The notes under the pieces: generated by a model
Told to the model about the DNA's origin: nothing
The model's database searches: none
The model's input: only the letters and a program-made list of their open reading frames with translations
Translations under genes and position numbers: made by a program
Source of the DNA: Toxoplasma gondii ME49
Taxonomy: Eukaryota; Apicomplexa; Conoidasida; Eucoccidiorida; Sarcocystidae
Reading direction: 5' to 3'
NCBI RefSeq assembly: GCF_000006565.2
Contig: NC_031480.1
Coordinates: forward strand, 6,698,797-6,762,796
DNA length: 64,000 nt
Part shown: one piece after another, positions 21,649 to 32,700 of the stretch
Position numbering within the stretch: the first letter of the stretch is position 1
Layout of the letters: each line of letters begins with the position of its first letter

Positions 21649-24600
21649 AGATGGTTGAGACGGAAGCGGCCAGAGGAGGCCCGCCAGATATGGCACTGTT
21701 TCGAAATATGCAGGATCGAAGAACAAAGACTTCTGCGCTGCACAGCCTTGCTTGCCTAGCACCTCCGTCGCTCAAGAGTGAGGACTGTGAGTTCTAGAAG
21801 AGACGCATGTCCCTCGACAGAACGCTTCTCTCTCTCAGTAGTCACGTTTCTCTCGGGGTACGAGGAAGCCTTCGTCTGTGTATATTTAGACTGATGGGCC
21901 TCTACACCTCTACACATCCAAGGGATGCGGCGCAATTCCAGAAATCCGGATCCCCTCACGCAGGAAAAGCGAGACGAGCGACCCTACCGCCGCAGTTGGT
22001 TTCGAACTCATGGAACAAACGCACAGAGACACATGGATGAGTCGCCGAAGGGACTTGCACATGTGCGTTTCTCCATGCACAAATCCGCAGCGCGAGAATG
22101 GACCGACAGCGGCCACAGATCAGCACAGATTGCGGACGAAATCTCCCCAATCGTAGCGGCAGGGAAGGCCAGGACGAAGCGGGGCACACAGACAACAGCG
22201 TAAAACGGAACCGCGTCGGAGGGCTTTTGAGGAAAGCCAAGCGCTCAGAGCACTCTTTCGGCAGTGCAGCAATTACAGACAGGAAAGAAGACAGGCCAAA
22301 AAAGGAGAAAAGGCGCCACAGGGATCCAGCGCACGAGCCAGTGTGCCCCCCAACGTGCAGGGTGAACGGAAAAGCGCAAAGGGAATCGCAGTCGAATGGA
22401 AGAATGTCAAGTGAAGAGCCGAATGAAAACGCAGCATGACTGGCAGGGTTTGGCAGACGTTGGACCGGGAGAGGAACGAGTGTGTCGCGGGTCAAAAAGG
22501 AAGCTTGCGCGCTGCGGCTGCGGGGCTTTGTCTGTTCTGTCGATTCTCAACGGAACCACCCGATCCGCGAAACGGGAAGCTGACCAGGAAGGCGCTGGTC
22601 CACACTCCTTCAACGATACATCTGCCACTCAAAGAAAAAGACAACGACGCCCGGCAACGAAATCACTTTGTACGCCAAGAGCACGGCACACGCAACGGTG
22701 AAAAGTAGAAATTGTCGCCAGACGAAAGCAAACGCATGCACTCCACCGTTGACCACATCGGCTGCCGCGAAACTCCACCGCGCACGAGGCGGCGGGTTCG
22801 TTGCCCGCGGAAAAACAAAACAGCTGCAATTTTGCAATCTAGAGAGGAGTTGTGCGTCGCTGAAAGAGATGGAGGTAGGTGATCCGGTGGATATGCAGGT
22901 ACAAAGAGAAGAAAAGTACGGAGGTTGGCGGGGAATTGTTTCCCAGTTGCTAAGATATGTCCCGGGGAGCCTTAACAGCGGCGAGGACGAGAAAACGGGG
23001 GTAAACAGGGCTACAGCACACTGCGAGTTTTCATGGCCCCGCTAGGCAGAAAACTGACACTTTTGAAAATGTTTGATTTCAGCCGCTGTCGGGACACCGG
23101 GTTCCCACTAAGAAGACGACGAACCACGTGGAAGAATCAGTGTGTACGTCGAGTTCTCATAGGAGCCGCCGGAGAAGGGATAACGGGAGACATCATTTCT
23201 GCAGTGATTCTTGCAAGGACGGGGTCCGTCAGTAATCGGTTTTGTTCTGGAGCGCTTCGCTTCGTTTGCCTTTTCTCTGAGGCCACACCTTCAACACGTT
23301 CCACTGGGCCTTCGCGCGGTGGACCGTAACGACGTACAGAGGGGTGTGAGACTAGCAGCATAGACAAACCTGCGTTCTCCCACTGAATCCACCGAAGAAA
23401 CGGGAATCTTCTTCCGTATCATCGCGGCATGAAAACTCGAAGGAAGGAAAGGTAAAGACAGGAAAGGTAGGAGGAAAGGACACCTGTGAAACAGAGGATG
23501 CTCCTTGGGCCAGACTCGTCGGCGGACCCGTGGCAACAAGGTGGAAGCAGGGCGTACCAGACATTCTTGATCCTTTTCCTCGCTGTCGCTCTCTTCTTTA
23601 GTGTTCTAGCAGACAATAACACGATGTCAAAGAATGGTGCAGTTACTCAGTTCAGTAATAAGCTATTGGCGCTGAAGTCACTGTCCGCTCAACTCGAGTT
23701 AATGGTTACTTTCCAGTTGAATGCCTGTCGGAAAAGACATTCGAGTCTGATTCCCCTGTTCTCAGCAGATTACATGGCTCAATAATAACATAGAGCTCTG
23801 TTGGAAACTCAGCAAAGTGCGTGACTGCCTGTGCAAAGCATTGCCCCTTAACAGATTGATTGCCAGAGAAAGCAAACACCACGTGCTCTATCGACAAAAT
23901 GCAAGCCCCACTGCGCAATTTAGCGGAGAAAGCATATCACAAGCCCTCCTCTCTGTAAATGCCAGTACACGTACCGTCAGTTGACCTTTCTCTGAGTGTA
24001 CAGCGGCTATGGCTAAGCGCTTCTCAACTAGCAGTTGAACCGCAGATGATTCTGCAACCCTCTACAGGTGTTACGCAGCTTTGTTTGTCTGTATCCTGAT
24101 GCCGGGGTTCTGCTGGCCTCCGACGTCACCTCTTTAATTGACTGACAGATCGGCATCCGCACCCGAAACAGCAGATGGTCTCGATCGCTTTTGTAAACAC
24201 TGATATCAGTTCGCTTCTTCCGAGTCCAAGAGCTGTGTGCATGCGTTTGGATACGGCTTCTCTGCATTCGAAAGCTCTCGTGGGTCCTCGCGTCGGCAGA
24301 GCACACTGCCAAGGATACTTATGTCAACCTGTCCACCGCCCTACATAAGGTGCGAAGCAATGGCAGGGCCCCTAAGAGGATTCCAGCGGTTGTCACCACT
24401 TTAAAGGGACATTCTTTGTTCGCGCTTCTGATGCTGAGCAAAAAGCTCCAAGAGAATCCTCAGCCATGCAGCGCATCACCTTGACTGTTCTGCATTAGTA
24501 CCACTAATACACAAAATCAAACTGGCCTCACACCGTCGCCTGATTCTGCCGCTCCAACGACTCTTTGACAACATCTTTCGTGAACATAAACTGCACTACT

Positions 24601-24863
24601 ATTCACATCGATACCGAATGCCACAACCATCGGGCATGTTGCTAATATTAGCCACAAGAACAAATACGTGCTGACAAAGCTCTGCTGCTAGTCAAGGTCC
24701 GCGATAACTCGCAAATCGACTGGGGTCGTGCATCTATGCGAGTTTCACCTCGGAGTCGAGCCCAACGACTCCACCTGACAAACAGATAGACAGAATTGAT
24801 TTTTTACGGTTTGTTCCTACCTGACTGTTCAGTGAGTACAGCTGTGGTTTAACGCGATGCTGC
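21649..24863. other. Gene-poor interval upstream of the mitoferrin gene
   Basis: The part next to 21648 should be 5' leader and promoter of the carrier gene. I see no domain or phased exon chain. The best small candidate is an ATG frame at 23498-23785 (+, 95 residues). It has one strong hydrophobic stretch (FLILFLAVALFFSVLA, about residues 22-37) followed by a polar tail, resembling a signal anchor, but it has no other support. The stretch 23800-24860 holds nothing recognisable. Confidence 0.4.
23498..23785 (+). CDS. Weak candidate: small protein with one membrane or signal segment
   Basis: This is a single open frame of 95 codons starting at ATG. A polar N-terminus of about 20 residues precedes a 16-residue hydrophobic helix, then comes a mostly polar C-terminal half with scattered Lys and Arg. 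There are no splice signals to require it and no family resemblance. It could equally be a chance frame in an intergenic region, so I report it only because signal-anchor-like small proteins are common in this lineage. Confidence 0.22.
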   Translation: MLLGPDSSADPWQQGGSRAYQTFLILFLAVALFFSVLADNNTMSKNGAVTQFSNKLLALKSLSAQLELMVTFQLNACRKRHSSLIPLFSADYMAQ

Positions 24864-26708
24864 TTATCTGCCGCTTTTTACGTCTACACAGTCTTGGAGA
24901 GCTAAAGTGGAGTACGCGACGACACTTGTTAAGTGCTGTGAAGTGGAGGTTCCTTCTGCGGATTTACACGCTTTGTCTGACATACTCGAATGTCGCCTGG
25001 TGGTGACGCCAACTAGATCAGCTCGTTATCCGCATGCGCTAAGCACCATTCCTTCGTGTGATCACTTCGACACGCGGATTACACACGAGAAAATATGCTA
25101 CGTACAATGCACATCCCTTGTGTAGCTGAGAAGCGCAGGTCTTGCAGTACACAACGGTTGATCAAGAAAACCTTACCTGCGGCGAGAATATCGTGGAGTA
25201 GTTGGTCCATGTCATGTTCACTGACAGTTTTGGGCAACTCTATCATTGTGACCCCCGTTTCAGTTAGAAACGAAATGGATCCCCCGAGCTCTTCGATTCG
25301 CGTGCTAAAACTCTGGGATTTCGCCATCTGTGCAACAATCGAGTAATGGGAAAAAATGAAAATTGCTGAAGACAAAAGTTTCTGCTAAGAAGCCGTGACC
25401 GACCAATAGAGTCGAAAGACGCAGTTGCTCGCGCGTCGAGAATAGCTACGCTCATCGACGCCCTTCCCTCCCTTGGATGATTGCCCCTTACCAATTTTCT
25501 GTTAAGTGAAACGTCTATGCTAACGTTGGTTTATGCACCCCTCTCGCTTGATCTCTGACTATATTATTGCCCTGTAATGTTAAACAGCTTACAGTTCCGG
25601 TGAATAACGCATACTCTAGCTCCCACCTGACACCTGAGACGCTGACCTTTCCTTTTCGATGTAATATCTAACCTCTTACATGCCCATTCAACCTAAGTGA
25701 TACCCTATAGCCCTGTCCTCCTATGTGTAGTCGATTACGACTGTATCGTCAGGTGTTGGCATTTGTATCCTCCCGCCTATCCACCATGATGTCAGTGTAC
25801 CCTTGCATATACATCTCATAATAAAGTCAGGGGGAACCCATCACTGCAGACGAGTGGAATTCACATGTCTGTTGTTGACAAATGGGTGGCCGACAAATGA
25901 TCTGACTCACCTTGCTGAAATTTTTGCTCTCTTGCTTCTCGGTCACCATGAGCCGCGTCATCTCAGGATCGCCTTCATGCTTTGTTTCCTCTACCCCTTC
26001 TTTGATTTCCTCTTGGAATTCTTTCATTTCTGAAGTTTACACAGAAACGCCCACTTACACAACTGTCTGGGTGGACCTGCTTTCGTTCGTTTGGTGTGCA
26101 CATGTGCATCGTCGCAAAGACAGGCAATTCCTCTGACACTGTCCAGCGCTGAACCTCTTTCACGTTGCGCTCTGCACAAGTCGCTTAGGTCATGGAACTA
26201 CAGATCACGAGAAATACCATGTTTCTCTGCTTGTGAGAATCAGACGCTGCAAGCATAATGGCCGCCTTAGCTTTGCTGCGGAAATGGCGAAAAATCCCAT
26301 TCAGGCGCACGCTTGCGGAGTCGGGAATAATTGAAGGAATAAAAGAAAATGCATACGTAACTACATGTGCATCCGGGAGTACGTCAGTCTCTGTACATAA
26401 CGAATACGCACGAGAGCGCATATTTCCAGCGACACGACCAGTTATTACAAGCGCAGATCAAGGCCATGCTCACCAGATTGAGTGGGTGCACCGGGATGTT
26501 CTGCCTGTCGATCTGCTGCCTCCATTGGTTCAGATTGACGACCAGCACTTTCTACATCGTTTTGGGTATCCATGGTTCGTCTTCCGGCTTCCATGTGTCT
26601 GGAGCGTAAATGCGAGGCTAACGCATCAGCAGAGCCGGTAAGAGCCAGATAGAGGATCACTGTCAGCCCCAGGGACAGTAACGAGCTACGAACAGTAGGT
26701 CGCAGCAT
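24864..26708 (-). CDS. Small predicted secreted protein, four exons, unknown function
   Basis: Four short exons join without any phase conflict: 26708-26474, 26029-25911, 25327-25177, 24955-24864, giving 198 residues. Donors are GTGAGC, GTGAGT and GTAAGG; acceptors include TTGTTGCACAG. Residues 8-24 form a clear signal peptide core (SSLLSLGLTVILYLALTG). An acidic and Gln-rich linker follows, then a helical charged segment beginning MKEFQEEIKEGVEE, then an alternating segment (IEELGGSISFLTETGVTMIELP). The C-terminus is Ser/Thr-rich and ends VKSGR. There are no Cys pairs, no second membrane segment and no family I recognise. A secreted or organellar effector-like protein is the natural guess, but that is inference. 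The phased exon chain itself is good evidence that the gene is real. Confidence 0.6.
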
Positions 26709-26759
26709 TGTGACACGACTGTACAAGAACACAGGCTCTCTCTTGCAAACTCTGTGCAG

Positions 26760-27369
26760 ATGAAACTGCGCTTTTGGTTTCACGGTCTCACGAGAAACAG
26801 AAACTACATCAAGAACCCACACCAGCACGGAAAGGCCAAACACGTGTCGCAGAAAACAACCCCAAATCATACAGCCTCAAACTCTTCTTCCACATACACC
26901 TGCACACCAGACAAATCGATCCGAAAGACAGCGACAGAGAGCATTCGGAGTCACGCCGTCGCGTGTGACGACGTCTTCCCAAGCTACGGTCACTGAATTT
27001 TCACACAGTTAGCGTAACGCAAAAGTTAGGACTTTCCGACGTAAATTGAGGAAACGAACTGCAATCACTATGTGATGTTCTGGATCTAAGTTTCTGCGTC
27101 TCTCCAGCCTGGCACAGGAGACTACTAGCGGCTCAGAGGGAACTCCAAGGAAAACAAAGAGACGCCCGGATCGGCGTTAGAACAGAAGTACACGCGAAGA
27201 TGCTCTTGCACAGGGAGCGGACGTCGATGCAAATGCGCTCGACCGGTCAACAGACTGCGTCGAATAACACGTCTCTTTTCGCCAACACCACGGCCTTGAT
27301 CGAAACGGACGACTGGGGCGTCTCTGAACCTTCCGCGACTTGGAAGGGGTTTTACCAAAACGCACGATG
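26760..27369 (+). CDS. Tentative two-exon gene; the last exon (27108-27369) lacks an ATG
   Basis: The frame 27108-27369 (+) is open for 86 codons after a pyrimidine-rich acceptor (GTCTCTCCAG). It encodes a helical, Gln/Arg-rich stretch (LLAAQRELQGKQRDAR) and then an Asn/Thr-rich tail containing TDDWGVSEPSATWKGFY. It has no ATG near its start and enters in phase 1. A possible first exon is 26760-26966 (start MKLRFWFHGL), ending at a mediocre GTGACG donor in phase 1. The two starts would then face the secreted-protein gene only about 50 bases away, which is suspiciously close. The last exon looks more coding-like than the first. No family was recognised. Confidence 0.3.
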
Positions 27370-29042
27370 AAGCGGCTCTTGTTCAATGCATTTTTTTCCT
27401 TGAATCACCAGGTTACCATAATGACTAATAATGTAGATTGTGAAGCGTACCGCGCGTTGATCCTGCCGCCGGTTGCTCCGCATATACCCGTGAAAATCGG
27501 AACGCCGAAACGGGGCTGCGTTTGCGTGCTTGCTACAGAACCGGGACGTCGGAGGCTGAAGATACGAATCTAGATCAGCTGGTACAGAATATAAAGCCCA
27601 GTGTCGATAGCAAATGCGTCACAGGGACGAACTGTGTGATTATAGCTTTGCTACGGTTCTACCGCAGCCCATTAATTTTACGGAGTTACACATCGCAGGA
27701 GCTATACCTCACACCACAAGCAAGCATTAGTGTCCTCGTCAAGGTTGCGATCATCCGCAGGTGTCAACGTGGTGAGATATGCTGAGCCTCCACTTTCGGT
27801 TCCCAGTTGGACATCTGTCCGTTTTAATAGGATTGTATAGACGAACCGAAATTAATTCACCAACGTAAAGGAAAGTGAACGGAACACTTGCTGCAGAAGG
27901 TAGTACCGATCCCGTAATTATACAGTCCTTACGTCAAGAGAGTAATCTCATGAGAGGCACACGTAGGGGTGGAAGGGAATGCGGAAATGTCTCTGAGAGC
28001 TGTCGTGTGATGTGTACCACAGGTGTTGTTGTCATTTTGTTCCAAGTAGTTCCATATTTTCCGTTCCAGTGGTCTGCAACGCTCCGTCAAGGATCGTGGT
28101 CTCCACAACGATGACTACCACTGTGACGCACATGATCACTCGCCTGTCGGTTGCACACAAAAGCAATTGCACACGCATTTACACAGAACTATTTGAGCCT
28201 GAGAAAACCATGTTTACCTTCTGTCCGCAACATGGGGTGTGCTTGTGGGTAAACTCTCCAAGAGACACCAAGAGTGTCTTTTATATGAATAGAGGAATCT
28301 GACCACCGCCGTTTATAGCAGACATCAACGAAGTGCTCTAAAGAACGAATTGACACTCGCTGTCAAATACATTTCAACTCTCGAAGTTCCTTCGCTGTGT
28401 ATAGAAATGAAACACCTGTGCGTGTCGTCGTTTTTCTGTTTACCAACGATCGACGTCGCTTCTCAAGAATGTGTCAGACTTGCAGTAGTGAATACACCGC
28501 GACCCTTCGTTTAACCCAACATAAATTTCATCTAAAGAACCTAACGTTTTCTCCGAATTTCAGGGCCAACTAGCTTAGTCGGATTCGTTGTTTCCGGCGT
28601 GAGGTCTACGGCAGCAGAGGCGCCCAGTCTGTCACATGGGTTCCGGGTGTCTGTACAGTCGTCGCTCCTTGCCACGAATCTTAGACAGCCTAAAATAGAG
28701 GAACACTAGGAGACAGTCTGCATGCCATGGCTTTGCTAACAATTCAACCGAAGCGCACGCCACACCGCTTTCTGGATAAGCGAGGGGTCGTGGCAAACAG
28801 TTCCAGGCCGACAGCTCACCATCAGCGCATGCACTGCGACATGAGAGGGGGGCATGCACGCGAAAATGCAGAAATGCTAGCAGATTTTCGCGTCTGTAGA
28901 CCGACTAGAAATTGAATTCGTTCCTTATGACTCCAAGTGTGCTCCTCTTTACGTCTTCGCCAGGGTGAATACCTCTTTTCTTCGAGTACGGCGAACATAG
29001 AAGGCGGAACGTCGCCCAGTTGTCTTACCGCGTCGGCGGCTT
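27370..29042. other. Gene-poor interval
   Basis: Only short frames without domains, phased exons or good starts are present. Base composition here is more even and less GC-rich than in the coding neighbourhoods. I see no RNA gene or repeat of note. Confidence 0.45.
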
Positions 29043-29384
29043 CTAGTGGTCAAGACATTCTTGACTTTTATCGAACGCGAAAGGGACATCAAGAAGCAGA
29101 GGAAGGCTCCCATCTCTCTGCAAATGTTTCTCTTTCCGCTGTGTGTCGCTAAGCGGCATGTGCTGACAGAGTTCCTCTTCGTAAGAAGGCGAGAGGCAGG
29201 AAAGTAAAGGGTCGAAGAATGCCTCTGCAGACTCTGAAATCTTCTTCGGCCTGCTAAACACCAATGTCGCGATGCTTTGATCTCGACAGAAGGGACCGGT
29301 GAGGCACAGGGCCTCCATGTGCTTCTTTTCTGCGTCCCTCAAATTCGTCAAAATACTCCGATACAGGCGACAGTTTAACTCTCA
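29043..29384 (-). CDS. Weak candidate exon, unknown function
   Basis: An open frame of about 110 codons follows a pyrimidine-rich acceptor (TCTTCACTTCTGAG) and ends at 29043. It contains helical segments such as ILTNLRDAEKKHMEAL and FFDPLLSCLSPSYEEELC. It has no ATG at its start, and I could not find a convincing upstream exon in matching phase. A shorter alternative frame over the same DNA (beginning KLSPVSEYFDEFEGRRKE) also looks coding-like, so the frame is unsettled. Confidence 0.28.
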
Positions 29385-29745
29385 GAAGTGAAGAGAATGC
29401 GAAACAGCCGAATCCGTTCTTCCGTTTCTTCGTCTTTTCGCTTCAGCGGCACTGGGAATTGTCTTTCGGCCGCGGTTTTTCTCCAAACACCATCATGCTT
29501 GTAAACCTATATCCGCATTGCTCGTGGGGAGAACTTCTTTACACAGTGAGCCTCTCGTTCTTCGCACACTGAACTGAGGTGTCTCTACACTTCGTTCAGT
29601 TTCTCTCGCTTCGTCGCAAACCGCTCCAGCCACCACTCCTCTTTCGGCTTATGTCCTGGATGCTTCCTAGAACCACGGGAACCGACGGGGTCGTCGTTTT
29701 TGTAATGGAATCTGGGTCTCCTCTTCATCCGTACACACCTCACAG

Positions 29746-32700
29746 ATGTCCGACTTTGCGCCTTCTCACCCCTCCTCTGCCTCTTCTTCTTTTTCCTCCT
29801 CCTTTCCGTCACCCTCGCCTGCCTCTTCTTGCCCATCGGCGTCGTCTCTCTTCTCTTCTGCTTCGTATTGTTCCTCATCTTCGTCTTCTTCAGCCGACTC
29901 GATTGCTCCGGGGAGCTTCTACTACTGTTCAAGCGCTCGGGCGAAAACGCAGCGAGAGAGTCGCCTTCTTTCGTTCGCGTCCTCGGCGTCAGCTTCGCTG
30001 TCTTCGATGGCTGCACAGCCGGGAGAGGACTCGGTGTTTACCTTTGGAAAACACGCAGGGAAGTCCTTCTCGACAGTCGCGCGGGAAGACAGCAGCTACT
30101 GCGCGTGGGCCTTGTCGACGCCGAACCCGTCCGGTTCCCTCCTTCTGTTTGTTGATTTTCTGAAAAGACGTAGAGGGGAGATTCAAGACAAAGCGAAACC
30201 CAGTGCATGCATTTATGGGGAAAATGAGAAAAAAGGCTCGCGTCTCTCTCCGGGGCCGCCGGTGCGTGCTGAGGAGCAAGCGGCACAGAGCGCATTTATT
30301 CCTCCCTACAAAGGTGGATTAAAGCAGTCTGCTGCCTCACCGCCCCTCTCGTTTTCGTCTTCTTCCCCTCCCTCAGCTGGTTCTCAGTCCTCTTCTGCGC
30401 CTGATTCTTCACATTCTTCCTCTTCTCACGCTTCGGTTTCTGCGCCTGCGCCCCGCTCTGCTCCCTATTCTTCTTCGACACCGCCTTCCAACAGACTTCA
30501 TCGGAGGCCTGCCCACAGGGAAAGCCTCCCTGAATGTGCGGGTGTACGGACACCTCTTGACACGGACGACTGGGACGAGCTTCTCGGACTAGCTCCAACG
30601 CCGCAGTCTGCGTCGGCCTTTCTCGCGCCCTCTTCACCTGCTTCCGCATCTTCTTCGTTGTCTTCTTCACTCGCTTTCCCCGTCGCTCCTGCATTGGCAC
30701 CTGGATCTTCTTCTGGAGGCAATGTGCTTCGTCCTCAGAAACCCTCCACTCTGCTTGCCTCTTCGTCGCATGCTCTCGTCTCTTCGAGTCTGGACTTGTT
30801 CGACTGCTTTGCTTTCAGTCCACCTTGTCTGGGCGCACAGCAGAGTTCCTGCTCTTCTCTCAACGCTCAGAAATCCTGCCAGGTCCTGTGCTCTCCTTCA
30901 CCGTCTCCGACCTCTCTGCCTCGATCTTCTTCCGCTTCTTCTTCTGCTTCTTCTTCCGCTTCTTCTTCTTCTTCCGCTTCTTCTGCTTCTTCCGCCTCTT
31001 CTGCTTCTTCTGGTTCTTCCCCTTCTTCTGCTGCTTCGCGCGAACGTCGAGTGACTTTGGATGTCTCTGTCGCGTTCCAGCTGTGTGCGCCCGACGCCTT
31101 TCGCATCGTTGCCCAGAAAACTGTCTCGCTGCCTCGGGGACGAAGAGGGCCTGGCCAGGGTGGAAGCAAGACGACAGGCGGCGGCTGGATGACACATCTT
31201 CCGAGAGAACTTTGGACTTTCCTCAAGGTAGGTGCAGCGAAGACAGAGGAGTTTCAGTTCGCGTCTCCGCACAGTTGCCACCGAAGCGAGAGAGGCGATG
31301 CGTCAGGCGGCGTCAGTGTGCAGCACCGTCTTTGGTTCCGAAGCGCGATCTTCTTGCTGAAGCCCTGCGGTCTCCCCATCCGTCTCCATCTCCATCCACA
31401 TGTGCATCTGTAGATTTTCGGTTTTTGTACGCACCTTGACGCCCCTCCAGAAGGCGTCTCGTGTCTCTCTGGACTGGAAGAAAAGACGTAAGGTAGACCA
31501 GGCGAGACAGGGGCGAGCACAGCGACGTGATGAGTCGACGAAGCCGCATTTGCGGAGACCGCGCGAGCGCTCCAACTGCACTTCCAACTGCACTTCCAAC
31601 TGCACTTACACTGCGATGCTCGTTCGCGGATCTCTCCATTCCGCGGCGCGTTCCTCGCGTTCGATTGCTTCTCTGCGTGTTTTCGCGCTCAGGCGCTCGG
31701 TCCGCTGGACTCCGTGGAAGCTGGCGGACGGTATTCGCAGGCTCTCGCCTTTGCTGCAGAGAAGTACGACATGGTTCTCAAGAGTCTCAACGAGGTACGG
31801 CGTTCGCGTTTCAGTGAAAACAACTTGTAGCCTGCACCTGGTCCTGATCGGACGTCCAGCGCCGACCTACAGCCGGCATCGTGTTGTGTCCTATGCGCAT
31901 TCGACGTCTCTCCACAAGTGCATGCGCCGCACGATGTACAAGCTGTCCGCGTGCGGCAGCAGAGGGGCAGAGGTTTCAGAGTTTGATGGTACGCATGCCC
32001 CTGGAAGAGAAGATGTGTAGAACCTGTTTCCCCGTAACAGAGGGAGTTCAAAGAAGTCCCTTCTCAAACCGTTGAACCTGCGACTGGAGCCAAGACTTCG
32101 ACTAAGACGCTTTCACGCGTGCAGACAGTTCATGTGAGACCTGCGCTCGCCTATGGTGCAACCTGCGAGAGACAAATTGCGTGTCTCTCGCAGGCTGCAC
32201 CATTAAAAATGCAGCAGCGAATCGTTAACCTGAGTGGCCGCATGACCTAGATACATATAAATATATATTTTTGTATATATATAAATATATATATTTTTGT
32301 ATATATATAAATATATATATTTTTGTATATATATAAATATATATATTTTTGTATACATATAATTTTGTATATATATATATATATGTATATGGAGAGATTT
32401 ATAGCAGGAGGCAATTCCGTGAATTGGCAGATCTCCATCCAGTTGAAAATGGCGTGCTTAACGCACAGCTTCGTATGCACACTGACGACCCTAACAGACG
32501 TTTCCTTTTCCAGTACCTAATTATACTCTTTTATTCATCCAGATGCTGAGGCATGCAGGCGACGCCCAACACAGTTTCCTTCAGGATCTCAGATGAAGCT
32601 GACATTCTTTCGTTTTTACATGGTGTTTTATTGATTTGCTTCACGAAGCGTGGTGGCCCATGGTCCCCAAGCCAGACTCGACGCTTTCAAGAACGAAGCT

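Noticed and set aside
26185..26421. Possible extra exon of the secreted-protein gene (KAKAAIMLAASDSHKQRNM)
   Set aside because: Splice signals exist, but no phase combination links it to both neighbours, whereas exons 1 and 2 join directly in phase.
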